NCBI GenBank assembly: GCA_963698735.1
Contig: CAVOSA010000019.1
Span: 319,838-383,837, forward strand
Length of the DNA: 64,000 nucleotides
DNA from: RPQJ01 sp963698735
GTDB lineage: Bacteria; Pseudomonadota; Gammaproteobacteria; Steroidobacterales; Steroidobacteraceae
Direction of reading: 5' to 3'
Shown here: piece by piece, positions 17,400 to 27,790 of the stretch
Numbering within the stretch: position 1 is the first letter of the stretch
Layout: each line of letters opens with the position of its first letter
Translations under genes and position numbers: made by a program
The notes under the pieces: generated by a model
Told to the model about the DNA's origin: nothing
The model's input: the letters and a program-made list of their open reading frames with translations, nothing else
The model's database searches: none

Positions 17400-18688
17400 A
17401 CCGCCGTCGCACGCTTGCGCTCGTCGCGCTGCTTGTTTCCTGCCTGGACGGCAGCGGAATCGCGCATGCGCAGGACGTCCTCATCCGCGGCGCGAAGGTG
17501 CACACGCTGACGGCGAAGGGCACGCTCGAGCGCGCCGACGTGCTCGTGCGCGGCGGACGCGTCGTTGAAGTAGGTAGTGGTCTCGCTGCCGCGGCCGGCA
17601 CGACGGTCATCGAAGCCAATGGCCGTCCGCTGACACCCGGTCTCTTCGGCGGGATCACGGGGCTCGGCATTGTCGAGATCGAACTGGAGTCGTCGACGGT
17701 CGACCGCTCCGCACTGGTCGGCGGCGGCGCAAGCGGCCCCGCCTTCGTGCCGCGACCGGAGTTCGACGTTACGCCGGCTTTCAATCCGGATTCCGTGTCG
17801 ATCGGCGTCAACCGCATCGAAGGCATCACGTTCGCGATGATCGCCCCGAATGCCTCCGGCACGTTGTTCGCTGGGCAGGGAGCCGTGGCGCGTCTCGACG
17901 GCAGCGCCGATCCCTTCGTGGCCGCAAGCCGTACGCAGTTCCTCGACCTGGGCTCCTCGGCCACAGCCGGTGTCGGTTACAGCCGCGCCGCGCAATTCAT
18001 GTTGCTGGAGCAGGCAGCGCGCGAGGCGCTGCCAGGCAAGCCGCTGCAGGCTGGCGACGTGCGGCTGCTGACGCCCACTGGGCGCGAGGTGCTGGCGCGC
18101 TACCTCGGCGGCGGGCGCATTGCGTTCGCCGTCGACCGTGCGGTCGACATCCGCCAGGTGCTCGACTTCGCTGCCAGGCACGGCGTGCGTCCCGTGATCA
18201 TCGGCGGTGCACAGGCCTCGCAGGTGGCCGCCCTGCTCGCCAGGTCGAAGGTACCCGTGGTACTGGAACCGCTGCTCAACCTGCCCGGCACGTTCGACCA
18301 GCTCGGTGCCTCGATGGAGAACGCGGCGCTGCTGCAGCGCGCGGGCGTGCCGATCATGTTTTCGCATTTCTCTGCGGGAACGAACACGGCACACAAGGTT
18401 CGACAAGGCGCGGGCGTGGCCGTTGCGCACGGCCTGCCGTGGGACGCTGCGTTGGCGGCACTGACGTCCACGCCCGCGGACGTGTTCGGCCTGGGCGCCG
18501 AAGCGGGCCGCATCATGCCTGGATCGGCTGCGGACCTCGTACTGTGGTCCGCGGACCCGCTCGAGGTGACCTCGGTCGCCGAGCAGGTCTGGATCGGCGG
18601 CCGGCCGCAGTCCATGCGCTCGCGGCAAACAGAACTGCGTGACCGCTATCGACCAACTGGCGTCGCCGCAGGACCCAGGGGCCCCTGA
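17396..18688 (+). CDS. Secreted amidohydrolase homologue lacking the metal-binding motif
   Basis: The 430-residue protein is homologous in layout to the preceding enzyme: signal peptide ending in GIAHA, N-terminal composite strand VLIRGAKVHTLTAKGTLERADV, and C-terminal GRIMPGSAADLVLWSADP. Where active members have PGLIDxHxH it reads TPGLFGGITGLG, so the first two metal ligands are missing. The later His and Asp ligands are also not evident apart from isolated His (FSHFS). It is therefore probably non-catalytic by the classical mechanism. The 4-bp overlap with the upstream active paralogue suggests both are made together and might assemble into a complex (inference). Confidence 0.87.
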   Translation: MNRRRTLALVALLVSCLDGSGIAHAQDVLIRGAKVHTLTAKGTLERADVLVRGGRVVEVGSGLAAAAGTTVIEANGRPLTPGLFGGITGLGIVEIELESSTVDRSALVGGGASGPAFVPRPEFDVTPAFNPDSVSIGVNRIEGITFAMIAPNASGTLFAGQGAVARLDGSADPFVAASRTQFLDLGSSATAGVGYSRAAQFMLLEQAAREALPGKPLQAGDVRLLTPTGREVLARYLGGGRIAFAVDRAVDIRQVLDFAARHGVRPVIIGGAQASQVAALLARSKVPVVLEPLLNLPGTFDQLGASMENAALLQRAGVPIMFSHFSAGTNTAHKVRQGAGVAVAHGLPWDAALAALTSTPADVFGLGAEAGRIMPGSAADLVLWSADPLEVTSVAEQVWIGGRPQSMRSRQTELRDRYRPTGVAAGPRGP

Positions 18689-18691
18689 CCG

Positions 18692-19042
18692 TTACCAGCG
18701 GACGAGCGGTACCCTCGCCGCGAGCGTGACGCCGCGGCCGTCGATGAAGACGCCGACTGGCGGAGCCACGGCGACGAAGCGCACGCCGTAAGGCCGATAC
18801 CAGTTCCCGCCGTGGTAGTAATACGGCTGGCCGCGGTAGGCCACGTGGCGGCAGCCACGCGGCAGGCGATCGACCACGACGTAGCGCGGGCCCGCATAGT
18901 GGTGCGGGGCGTGATGCGGATGATGACTCCAACCCGGCGGGTAGTGCGGCGGCGAGCCGGCCGATGCGGGGACAGCCTGCAACAGGCACAGCAGACCCGC
19001 GGCGAGCGATCCGGCGTGTCGGGCCGTTCTGGAAGCTTTCAT
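18692..19042 (-). CDS. Small secreted protein, DUF6515-like
   Basis: The 116-residue protein has a signal peptide (GSLAAGLLCLLQAVPASAG), a His/Pro-rich segment (GWSHHPHHAPHHYAG) and a compact domain with LPRGCRHVAYRGQPYYYHGG and NWYRP, followed by VAPPVGVFI. The motif Y(H)GxxYYYxxGxWYRP is shared by small exported proteins of the DUF6515 type; the family function is unknown. The His-rich stretch could bind metal, but nothing more can be said. ATG 19042 has AAGGAG at a 7-base spacing. It converges on the amidohydrolase operon and is divergent from the next small membrane protein gene. Confidence 0.7.
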   Translation of the reverse strand: MKASRTARHAGSLAAGLLCLLQAVPASAGSPPHYPPGWSHHPHHAPHHYAGPRYVVVDRLPRGCRHVAYRGQPYYYHGGNWYRPYGVRFVAVAPPVGVFIDGRGVTLAARVPLVRW

Positions 19043-19131
19043 AGTGTCGCTCCTTCGTGCAAAGTCACCCACACCAGCAACAACGCGCCGTACGCGGATC
19101 GGTTGACGGTGCAGCGACCGAGGGAGCAACG

Positions 19132-19509
19132 ATGCGCTACCTGGTATCAGCGAGCCTGATCCTTGCCGGAATCATCCACCTGCTGCCATTGCCCGGACTG
19201 CTGGGCGCGGAGCGGCTGGCAGCGCTCTATGGGCTCGACTTCAGCGAGCCCAGCCTGTCGATCCTGATGCGTCACCGGGCGGTGCTCTTCGGGTTGCTCG
19301 GCGCTTTCCTGGTGTTCGCGGCTTTCAGGCCGGCACTGCAACCGCTCGCTTTCATCGCCGCCTTCGTGAGCGTGCTGTCATTCCTGCTGCTGGCGTGGTC
19401 GAGTGGCGGCTACAACCCGCAGGTAGGTCGCGTGGTGATGGCGGACATCGTCGCGCTGGTGGCGCTCGTCATCGGGGCGGCAGTGTACGTTCTGGACGCG
19501 AACCAATAG
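19132..19509 (+). CDS. Small four-helix inner-membrane protein
   Basis: The 125-residue protein consists almost entirely of four hydrophobic segments: SASLILAGIIHLLPLPG, AVLFGLLGAFLVFAAF, PLAFIAAFVSVLSFLLLAW and VMADIVALVALVIGAAVYVL. Similar short membrane proteins are common in proteobacteria and have no known function. AGGGAG precedes ATG 19132. It sits 120 bp before the ABC export operon and is divergent from the DUF6515-like gene. A role in envelope physiology is only a guess. Confidence 0.72.
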   Translation: MRYLVSASLILAGIIHLLPLPGLLGAERLAALYGLDFSEPSLSILMRHRAVLFGLLGAFLVFAAFRPALQPLAFIAAFVSVLSFLLLAWSSGGYNPQVGRVVMADIVALVALVIGAAVYVLDANQ

Positions 19510-19629
19510 CGAATCAGTCGCTTGCGTCGGCTGGCCAGGGCGCCTCAGTGACTGCTCTTATTGCCGTGCGCGGCGACGGCGAGCAGCATTTTGCCCAGGA
19601 CTGGGTTCGCCGGCGAGGTCCTCACGGTC

Positions 19630-20352
<723 letters not shown>

Positions 20353-20356
20353 CCCG

Positions 20357-22726
20357 ATGACGCTGCACCCACTCGATCGCAAGCTGCTGCGTGACCTCTG
20401 GCGCCTGCGGGGACAGGTGCTCGCGATCGGACTCGTCATCGCATCCGGCGTCGGCCTGCTCGTCATGTCCCTGACCTCGCTCGAGGCGCTGCGGAGCACG
20501 TCGGCCGCGTACTACGAGCGTTATCGATTCGCCGATGTGTTCGCGCAGGTCAAGCGCGCGCCCGAAAGCCTGGCGGCGCGCATCGCTGCAATCGACGGTG
20601 TCCAGTCGGTCGAGACTCGCGTGGTACGCGGCGCGGTACTCGACGTGGAAGGCTTCGATGAACCGGTCATGGGACAACTGGTATCCGTTCCCGAGAATGG
20701 CGAACCTCGGCTCAACCGGCTGGCGCTGCGCGAAGGGCGCTACCCGCAGTCCGGCAAGCCGGACGAAGTCGTGCTGTCGGAGCCGTTTGCGCTTGCGCAC
20801 AGGCTCGGCCCCGGCGATCGCCTGCGCGCGGTCATGAACGGGCGCTGGCGCAACCTGGTGGTGGTCGGCGTGGCGCTCTCGCCGGAGTACGTCTATACCA
20901 TCGGGCCGGGCGCGCTGATGCCGGACGACCTTCGCTATGGCGTGCTGTGGATGGGCCGGGAGACGCTGCAGGCCGCATACGACCTCGATGGCGCGTTCAA
21001 CGAAGTCTCCGCCAGCCTGTTGCGTGGCACGAATCCCGAGCGGGTCGTCGACGAAATGGACCGATTGCTCGATCGCTACGGCAGCCGCGGCGCTTACCCG
21101 CGCGCGGACCAGGCCTCGCACTGGTTCCTGACCAACGAAATCGACCAGCTCGAGACGATGGCACGTTTCCTCCCTACCGTCTTCCTCGCAGTGGCGGCGT
21201 TCCTGACGAACATGGTCGTCGCCCGGCTGGTGGCGGTCGAGCGTCCAGAGATCGGGCTGCTCAAAGCTTTCGGCTACGGCAACACCGCGATCGCCTGGCA
21301 TTACGTGAAGCTCGTGCTTGCGATCGGCGCCGTAGGCACGTTGCTCGGCTGGTTCTTCGGCTATTGGCTCGGGCTCTACAGCACCACGATGTATGCCGAT
21401 TTCTATCGCTTCCCGTTCCTGCTGTTCCGGCCGAACGTCGGTCCGTTCCTGCTGGCGGCCGGTGCAAGCGTGGGTGCCGCGCTGCTGGGCGCGATCGGAG
21501 CCGTGCGTCGAGCCGCAGCACTGTCGCCCGCTGCCGCGATGCAACCACCCGCCCCGCCCCTGTTCCGGCGCAACCGGCTGCCCCTGCCGCGGTTCTTCGA
21601 GCAGCTCGACCAACCCACTCGCATCGTGCTGCGCCAGACCTCGCGCTGGCCCCTGCGTTCGCTCGTCACCAGCATGGGTATCGCGATGTCGGTCGCCGTG
21701 CTGATCGTGTCGATGCAGTGGCTCGACGCCATTCACCGCATCGTGGATGTCTACTTCCTGCAGGCGCAGGGCCAGGACCTCACGGTGGGATTGGTCGAAG
21801 CGCGTTCCAGCGCGGCCGTGCGCGAACTGGCGCGCATGCCTGGCGTGCTCGCGGTCGAGCCGATGCGCACGGTGGCTGCGAAGCTGCGTTCTGGACCGCG
21901 CGTGGTGCGGGACGCCGTCCAGGGCGTTCCCGCCCACCAGACGCTCTATCGTGTGTACGACGCGCAGGGCACGGCGCTGGACCTGCCTCCTGAAGGCCTG
22001 GTGATCTCCACGGTGCTCGCGGAGCGGCTGGCGGTGGGGCCGGGAGACACCATCACCGTCGAGGTCCTCGAAGGCCGGCGACCCGTGCTCGAGATTCCGG
22101 TGGTTGCGACGTTCGAAACCTACATCGGCCGGCCGGCCTACATCGACATCGACGCGCTGAATCGGGCGATGCACGAGCCGCCCAGCGTCACGGCGGTGCA
22201 CCTGCGCGTGGATCCGTTGTTCGAAACCCGCTTGTACCGCGAACTGAAGCAGATGCCGCAGGTCAGCGCCGTCAATCTGCGGAGCGCCGCAGTGACGACC
22301 TTCAACCAGACACTGGCAAAGACCATGCTGATCTACGTCGGGTTCTTCATCGTCTTCTCGGCGACGCTGGCGTGCGGCGTGGCATACAACGCAGCCCGCA
22401 TCGCGCTCGCCGAACGAGCGCGCGAACTGGCGACGATGCGCGTGCTCGGCTTCTCGCGGCGCGAAGTCGAATACATCCTCATCGGTGAAATCGGCCTGTT
22501 GACCTTCGTTGCGCTGCCGCTTGGCGCAGGCATCGGCTGGCTGCTCGCACGGTGGCTGGTGCGGGCCTTCCAGACCGAACTCTACCGCGTGCCGTTCGTC
22601 GTCGAGCCGTCGACGTTCGGCTGGGCCATCCTCGGCGGGTTCCTGGCAACCCTCGCCTCGGTGCTGCTGGTGCGCCGGCGGCTCGACCGGCTCGACCTCA
22701 TCGCCGTGCTCAAGACCCGGGAATGA
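20357..22726 (+). CDS. ABC transporter permease with two FtsX domains
   Basis: The 789-residue membrane protein has an N-terminal transmembrane helix, a large periplasmic domain, three helices (residues ~255-400) and, after a hinge around QPPAPPLFRRNRLPLP, a second helix-periplasmic domain-three helix unit. This is the duplicated FtsX layout of type VII ABC permeases. FtsX hallmarks are visible in AVERPEIGLLKAFGYG and ARELATMRVLGFSRREVEYIL. These proteins use mechanotransmission across the inner membrane to export or extract lipids, peptides or small molecules. The neighbours are its ATPase (4 bp upstream) and a HlyD-type adaptor (4 bp downstream). The substrate is unknown. Confidence 0.93.
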   Translation: MTLHPLDRKLLRDLWRLRGQVLAIGLVIASGVGLLVMSLTSLEALRSTSAAYYERYRFADVFAQVKRAPESLAARIAAIDGVQSVETRVVRGAVLDVEGFDEPVMGQLVSVPENGEPRLNRLALREGRYPQSGKPDEVVLSEPFALAHRLGPGDRLRAVMNGRWRNLVVVGVALSPEYVYTIGPGALMPDDLRYGVLWMGRETLQAAYDLDGAFNEVSASLLRGTNPERVVDEMDRLLDRYGSRGAYPRADQASHWFLTNEIDQLETMARFLPTVFLAVAAFLTNMVVARLVAVERPEIGLLKAFGYGNTAIAWHYVKLVLAIGAVGTLLGWFFGYWLGLYSTTMYADFYRFPFLLFRPNVGPFLLAAGASVGAALLGAIGAVRRAAALSPAAAMQPPAPPLFRRNRLPLPRFFEQLDQPTRIVLRQTSRWPLRSLVTSMGIAMSVAVLIVSMQWLDAIHRIVDVYFLQAQGQDLTVGLVEARSSAAVRELARMPGVLAVEPMRTVAAKLRSGPRVVRDAVQGVPAHQTLYRVYDAQGTALDLPPEGLVISTVLAERLAVGPGDTITVEVLEGRRPVLEIPVVATFETYIGRPAYIDIDALNRAMHEPPSVTAVHLRVDPLFETRLYRELKQMPQVSAVNLRSAAVTTFNQTLAKTMLIYVGFFIVFSATLACGVAYNAARIALAERARELATMRVLGFSRREVEYILIGEIGLLTFVALPLGAGIGWLLARWLVRAFQTELYRVPFVVEPSTFGWAILGGFLATLASVLLVRRRLDRLDLIAVLKTRE

Positions 22727-22730
22727 AGTT

Positions 22731-23939
22731 ATGACACAGGCAAGCTGGCGCAGGCTCTGGTTCTGGCTACCCGCTTTCATCGCGCTCGCGGGCGTGCTGG
22801 CGTGGCTCTTCCGCCCGCAGCCGGTGACGGTGGACCTGGCGACGGTCGCGCGCGGCCCGCTGCAGGTCAGCGTGAGCGACGACGGCGAGACGCGAGTGCG
22901 CGACATGTTCGTCGTCTCGGCGCCCCTGGCCGGACACATGCGACGCATCGAACTGGAAGCCGGCGACAGCGTCGTCGCGGGCGAGACCATCGTCGCGCGC
23001 ATCGAACCATCGGATCCGTCGTTCCTCGACCGCCGCAGCGAAGCGGAAGTCCGGGCCGGCATCCGTGCCAGCGAAGCCGCCCGCGTGCATGCGGCCGCCG
23101 AACTGCGTCGCGCCCAGGCGGAACGCGATTTCGCGGTCACGGAGCTGAAGCGTTACGAGGGCCTCGCCGCAAGCCGCACGATTTCGCAGAACGACCTCGA
23201 ATCGGCGCGCCGCCGCGCACGCACGGCCGAGGCCGCGGTCGACGAGGCCGTGGCGGGACTGCGTGTAAGTGAATCCGAACTCGACCAGGCGAAGGCCCGG
23301 CTGATGGCGCCAGGCAAAAGCGCGGATCCACACGCCGACTGCGACTGCGTCACGGTCAGGTCGCCGGTCAGTGGCAACGTCCTGCAGGTGCTCGCGGAGA
23401 GCGAAGGCATCGTTGCGTCCGGCACGCCACTCGTCGAGATCGGCGATCCCGGCAGGCTCGAGGTCGTCACGGACCTGCTGTCCACGGAAGCCGTAAAGGT
23501 GCGGACCGGGCAGCGCGCGCTCATTGAAGGCTGGGGTGGCGACCATGCGCTCGAAGGAGTCGTGCGGCGGGTGGAGCCCTATGGATTCACGAAGGTTTCG
23601 GCCCTCGGTGTCGAGGAGCAGCGCGTGAAGGTCATCATCGACATCACGGACCCGGCCGACCGCTGGCGCAATCTGGGGCACGGCTATCGCGTGGAGCCCC
23701 GCATCGTCCTGTGGGAAGCCAACGACGTGCTGAAGGTGCCGCTATCATCCCTGTTCCGCCGGGGCACAGAATGGGCCGTCTTCGTGAATCGAGACGGACG
23801 GGCGCGCGTGCAGGCCGTCGTGGTCGGCCACATGAACGGGATCGACGCGGAAGTGCTCGAGGGCGTTGCAGCGGGTGACGTGGTCGTCGTCCATCCGAGC
23901 GATCGGGTCAGCGACGGCGCGCGGATCGAGCCGCGCTGA
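22731..23939 (+). CDS. HlyD-type periplasmic adaptor of the ABC export system
   Basis: The 402-residue adaptor has a single N-terminal membrane anchor (LWFWLPAFIALAGVLAWLF). A lipoyl half-motif, a long coiled-coil hairpin rich in Ala/Arg/Glu (residues ~95-190) and the second lipoyl half (CVTVRSPVSGNVLQVL) follow, then beta-barrel and membrane-proximal domains. Adaptors of this kind join an inner-membrane transporter to an outer-membrane channel. It completes an ATPase-permease-adaptor operon; no TolC-type gene is adjacent, so an unlinked channel would be needed. CDCDC-like cysteines (HADCDCVTV) just before the second lipoyl part are unusual. Confidence 0.92.
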   Translation: MTQASWRRLWFWLPAFIALAGVLAWLFRPQPVTVDLATVARGPLQVSVSDDGETRVRDMFVVSAPLAGHMRRIELEAGDSVVAGETIVARIEPSDPSFLDRRSEAEVRAGIRASEAARVHAAAELRRAQAERDFAVTELKRYEGLAASRTISQNDLESARRRARTAEAAVDEAVAGLRVSESELDQAKARLMAPGKSADPHADCDCVTVRSPVSGNVLQVLAESEGIVASGTPLVEIGDPGRLEVVTDLLSTEAVKVRTGQRALIEGWGGDHALEGVVRRVEPYGFTKVSALGVEEQRVKVIIDITDPADRWRNLGHGYRVEPRIVLWEANDVLKVPLSSLFRRGTEWAVFVNRDGRARVQAVVVGHMNGIDAEVLEGVAAGDVVVVHPSDRVSDGARIEPR

Positions 23940-23966
23940 ATGTCCATCGAATGCTAGGATCGTCGC

Positions 23967-25478
23967 ATGAAAGACTTGCCGAACGTCCTGGTCATCATGT
24001 ACGACCAGCTGACTCCTTCAGCGCTAGGCTGCTACGGCAACCGCGCTACCAGGTCCCCGCACATCGACCGCCTCGCCGCGGCAGGCGTGGTGTTCGACGC
24101 CGCCTACTCCAACAGCCCGCTTTGCACGCCGGCACGGTACTGCATGATGACCGGGCAACTGCCCTCGGCCACCCGTGGCTACGATAATGCGGCGTACCTG
24201 GCCAGCACGATCCCCACGTTCGCGCACTACGCGCGCGCTGCCGGCTATCGCACAGTGCTTTCCGGCAAGATGCACTTCGTCGGCCCCGACCAGCTGCACG
24301 GCTTCGAAGAGCGCCGCACGACGGATATCTATCCGGCGGACTTCGGTTGGACACCGGATTGGCGAACGCCCGACGAGCGCATCGACTGGTGGTACCACAA
24401 CATGGAGAGCGTCACCGGCGCGGGCGTGGCCGAAGTCACCAACCAGCTGTTGTTCGACGACGAGGTCGGCGTCAACGCGGTGCGCGCGCTGCACGATGTG
24501 GCGCGTGCCGACGACGGGCGGCCCTTCCTGCACGTCGCCAGCTTTACGCACCCACACGACCCGTACGTGACGCGGCAGGAATTCTGGGACCGATACGAAG
24601 GTGTCGACATCCCGCTGCCCCTGGTTTCTGCAGCCGACGTAGCGCTCGACCCGCACACCCGGCGGCTGCGCGTCGCCTGCGCGATGGAACGCACTCCGAT
24701 CACCGACGACGACGTGCGTCGTGCACGGCGCGCTTACCTCGGGAACATCTCGTACGTCGACGACTGGACCGGCCGGCTCGTCGCGACACTCGGGTCGCTC
24801 GGCCTGGCGGACAATACAGTGGTCGTCCTGCTCGCCGACCACGGCGACATGCTGGGTGAGCGTGGTCTCTGGTACAAGATGAACTTCTTCGAAGGGTCCA
24901 CGCGCATCCCGCTGGTCGTGCACGCACCCGCACGCTACCGTGCAAGTCGCGTGTCGACGCCAGTCTCGCTGGTCGACGTACTGCCGACAATCGTCGAGTT
25001 GTCCGGCGGTTCGGCCGCCGACGCCGTCGAACCGCTCGCGGGGCGCTCCCTGCTGCCATTGTGCGAAGGCAAGGCAGAAGACCGAACCGTCGTCGGCGAG
25101 TACGCGGCCGAGGGCGCCTGCGCCCCGATCGTCATGCTGCGCCGGGGTACTCTCAAGTTCGTGCACTGCCCCCTCGATCCGGACCAGTTGTACGACCTCG
25201 CGGCAGACCCCGGTGAGCGGATCAACCTGGCTGGCCACGCGGCGTGGGCACCCACCGTCGGCGAATTCCGCAACGAGGTCGCGCAGCGTTGGGACCTCGC
25301 GCACTTCCATGCGGCGGTGCTGCAGGATCAGGCGCGGCGCCGATTCGTGATGGGCGCATTGCGCACGGGAAACTACACGCCCTGGGAGTTCACACCGCGT
25401 CGTGACGCCTCCGGCGAATACATGCGCAACCACCTCGACCTCAATGTCGTCGAGCGAAGCGCCCGCTGGCCGCGCTGA
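23967..25478 (+). CDS. betC: Choline-sulfatase-like type I sulfatase
   Basis: The 503-residue enzyme belongs to the formylglycine sulfatases. The maturation motif reads PLCTPAR, with Cys53 as the predicted formylglycine. Metal-site residues are seen in IMYDQLTP and LLADHGDMLGE. The C-terminal tail EYMRNHLDLNVVERSARWP is typical of choline-sulfatases (BetC), which release choline and sulfate in the cytoplasm. No signal peptide is present, in line with BetC. betA, betB and betI are not adjacent, so the assignment to choline sulfate rests on sequence alone. It starts 27 bp after the adaptor gene and may be read from the same transcript. Confidence 0.82.
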   Translation: MKDLPNVLVIMYDQLTPSALGCYGNRATRSPHIDRLAAAGVVFDAAYSNSPLCTPARYCMMTGQLPSATRGYDNAAYLASTIPTFAHYARAAGYRTVLSGKMHFVGPDQLHGFEERRTTDIYPADFGWTPDWRTPDERIDWWYHNMESVTGAGVAEVTNQLLFDDEVGVNAVRALHDVARADDGRPFLHVASFTHPHDPYVTRQEFWDRYEGVDIPLPLVSAADVALDPHTRRLRVACAMERTPITDDDVRRARRAYLGNISYVDDWTGRLVATLGSLGLADNTVVVLLADHGDMLGERGLWYKMNFFEGSTRIPLVVHAPARYRASRVSTPVSLVDVLPTIVELSGGSAADAVEPLAGRSLLPLCEGKAEDRTVVGEYAAEGACAPIVMLRRGTLKFVHCPLDPDQLYDLAADPGERINLAGHAAWAPTVGEFRNEVAQRWDLAHFHAAVLQDQARRRFVMGALRTGNYTPWEFTPRRDASGEYMRNHLDLNVVERSARWPR

Positions 25479-25558
25479 ACCGTCCCTCGCGCCAACCGTC
25501 TCCCGCCGCGGCGGGCGAGCGAACGCCCTGGCCGCCAGCCCCGTCCAGACGCAGCTGA

Positions 25559-27189
25559 TCAGGGCCGCGAGAACAGCACCTCGCCCTCGTCCGACAGGTC
25601 GAAGCGGCTGGACATCGGCACCTTCGGCAGGCCCGGCATGCGCAGGATTTCGCCGGTGATCGGGATGACGAAGCCGGCGCCGGCCGCGAGCTGGATCTCG
25701 CGCACGGTGACGAGGAAATCCTTCGGTCGCCCGAGCAGGGCCGGGTTGTCGGACAGCGACTGCTGCGTCTTCGCGATGCAGATCGGCAGCTTGTCGAATC
25801 CGGCCTTCTTCAGTTGCTCGAGGTCACGCTTCGCCCGCACCGTGTAGTCCACCGCCTGAGCGCCGTACATTTCGCGCGCCACGGTCGCGATCTTGTGCTC
25901 GATCGAATCGCTCCATTCGTAGAGCGGCGTGAATCCGGGCTCGGTGCGCGCGACGAGGTCACGCACGACTTCGGCGAGTTCGATGCAACCACTGCCACCC
26001 TGGCTGAAGGGGTTCGCAGCCACGGCCGGTACGCCCAGGCTCGCGCAGTGCTTCTGCAGCGCGGCCACTTCCTCCGCCGTGTCGGTCGGGAAGCCGTTGA
26101 TCGCGACGACACAGGACTGCCCGAACTTGCGGATGCTCTCGATGTGCTTCTCCATGTTGGAGAAACCGCGGGTCATCGCCTCGACGTCCGGCTTGCTGAC
26201 CTCCGCGAGCGGCTTGCCGCCGTGCATCTTCAGGGCGCGGATGGTAGTCACCAGCACGGTGCAGGCGGGCGCGAAACCGCCGTATCGGCAGTTGATGTCG
26301 AAGAACTTCTCGGCGCCGAGTTCGAACGCGAAGCCCGCCTCGGTGACGACGATGTCGGCATACGACAGGGCCGCACGCGTTGCAGTCACGCTGTTGGTGC
26401 CGTGCGCGATGTTGGCAAACGGCCCCCCGTGCACGAACGCAGGAGCACCCTCGGTGGTCTGCACGAGGTTCGGCTTGATCGCCTGGCTCATGAGCGCAGC
26501 CATCGCGCCCACGGCGCCAAGCTCACCCGCGGTGACGGCCGTGCCATCCGCCGTGTAGCCGACGACGATGCGGCCGAGCCTGGCCTTGAGGTCGGGGATG
26601 TCGCTGGCGAGACACAGGATCGCCATGACTTCGCTGGCGGCGGTAATGTCGAAGCCGCTCTCGCGCGGAATGCCTTCCGAGCGGCCGCCGAGGCCGATGA
26701 TGATGTCGCGCAGCGCGCGATCGTTCATGTCGACGACGCGCTTCCAGGTGACACGCCGCGGGTCGAGCCGCGAGGGGTTGCGTTGTGCAAGGTATTGTCG
26801 ACGAGCGCCGCGAGCAGGTTGTGCGCGCTCGAGACGGCGTGGAAATCGCCGTTGAAGTGCAGGTTGATGTCCATCATCGGCAGCATCTCGGACGCGCCAC
26901 CGCCCGCGCCGCCGCCCTTCATGCCGAAGACCGGGCCGAGGCTCGGCTCGCGCAATGCCGCGGCGCTGCGTACGCCGATCTTTGCGAGCCCCTGCACCAG
27001 GCCGATAGTCGTCGTGGTCTTGCCCTCGCCTGCCGGCGTCGGCGTGATGGCCGAGACCAGTACGAGTTTGCCTCGGTCGGGCCGGCCCTTGAACGCGGAC
27101 AGCGGCAGCTTGGCCTTGTAGTGACCGTAAGGTTCAAGCACGGCAGGATCGATGCCGATAGCGCGCGCGACGTCACCAATGGGCTTCAT
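25559..27189 (-). pseudogene. fhs: Formate-tetrahydrofolate ligase, interrupted by a single-base frameshift
   Basis: Two adjacent frames together give a complete ~543-residue formyl-THF synthetase (usual length ~557). The N-terminal part (27189 to ~26782) has the P-loop TPAGEGKTTTT and VFGMKGGGAGGG. The rest, from about 26780 to 25559, has DPRRVTWKRVVDMNDRALR through to GEVLFSRP. At the junction one frame reads NTLHNAT and the other NPSRLDPRR. Restoring one G within the AACGCAACC run (coding strand) gives HNGNPSRLDPRR, as in the family. So the gene lost one base at ~26780-26782, or the assembly has an error there. Intact, it makes 10-formyl-THF from formate, THF and ATP. It converges on betC with an 80-bp gap. 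Confidence 0.93.
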
Positions 27190-27397
27190 GTGTCTCGTCC
27201 CCCTGATGCAGGCCGGTCATCTGCAGTGACCTCGGCCAGCTGTTGCATGTGTCGTTCTGAGCGTGGAGTTTTGCACAGTGCCGCGATCCTTGGGACTGCT
27301 GGCACCACGGATGATGCCGTCGTGGTAAAAATCGACGTCCGCTGCCGACGCCTTTTTGTTGCGATGCAGCGCAGACAGTCAACGGAGGAACGCAAGC

Positions 27398-27769
27398 TTG
27401 AAGTGTCTTCCCATGCCTTTCGGTGACCGGGCCCGTCTTTGCGGCGGAGTGTCTCTCATCGTCCTGCTGGTCACTGGTTGCATGTCGACTGCCACAGCCC
27501 CTCCCACGCCAGCGCCCGATTTGCAGTTGCTCAGTGCTGCAACCCTCGACATGCCACAGGGTTGCGAGGCCGACCAGGGCGCGATGTATCGCACGGCGTT
27601 CACGGTCCAGCCGGATGGGCACGTCACGCACGCGGCGTCGGCGACGGGCGATGGATGCGTGCAGGACGCGCTGCGGCGCTGGGTCTCGACGTTTCGCTAC
27701 AAGCCAGTCAGCAAGGAGATGCCGGCAGTGATCGACTGGATGAACGTAACAGCGTCGCGCGGCGGCTGA
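27398..27769 (+). CDS. Small lipoprotein with TonB C-terminal-like domain
   Basis: The 123-residue product has a hydrophobic signal with lipobox VTGC (SLIVLLVTGC), a Pro/Thr linker and a small domain with YRTAFTVQPDGHVTHAA and ALRRWVSTFRYKP. That pattern resembles the TonB C-terminal fold. It is probably anchored to a membrane by its lipidated Cys. GGAGG (27384-27388) lies nine bases before TTG 27398, which I take as the start; ATG 27413 is in frame but 24 bases from that site. It converges on mocA. No partner is apparent. Confidence 0.65.
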   Translation: MKCLPMPFGDRARLCGGVSLIVLLVTGCMSTATAPPTPAPDLQLLSAATLDMPQGCEADQGAMYRTAFTVQPDGHVTHAASATGDGCVQDALRRWVSTFRYKPVSKEMPAVIDWMNVTASRGG

Positions 27770-27790
27770 GGAATCAGCGCAGGAACGGCC

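Noticed and set aside
25502..25515. The palindrome CCCGCCGCGGCGGG between betC and fhs as a terminator
   Set aside because: It lacks a loop and a T run, so it was not called.
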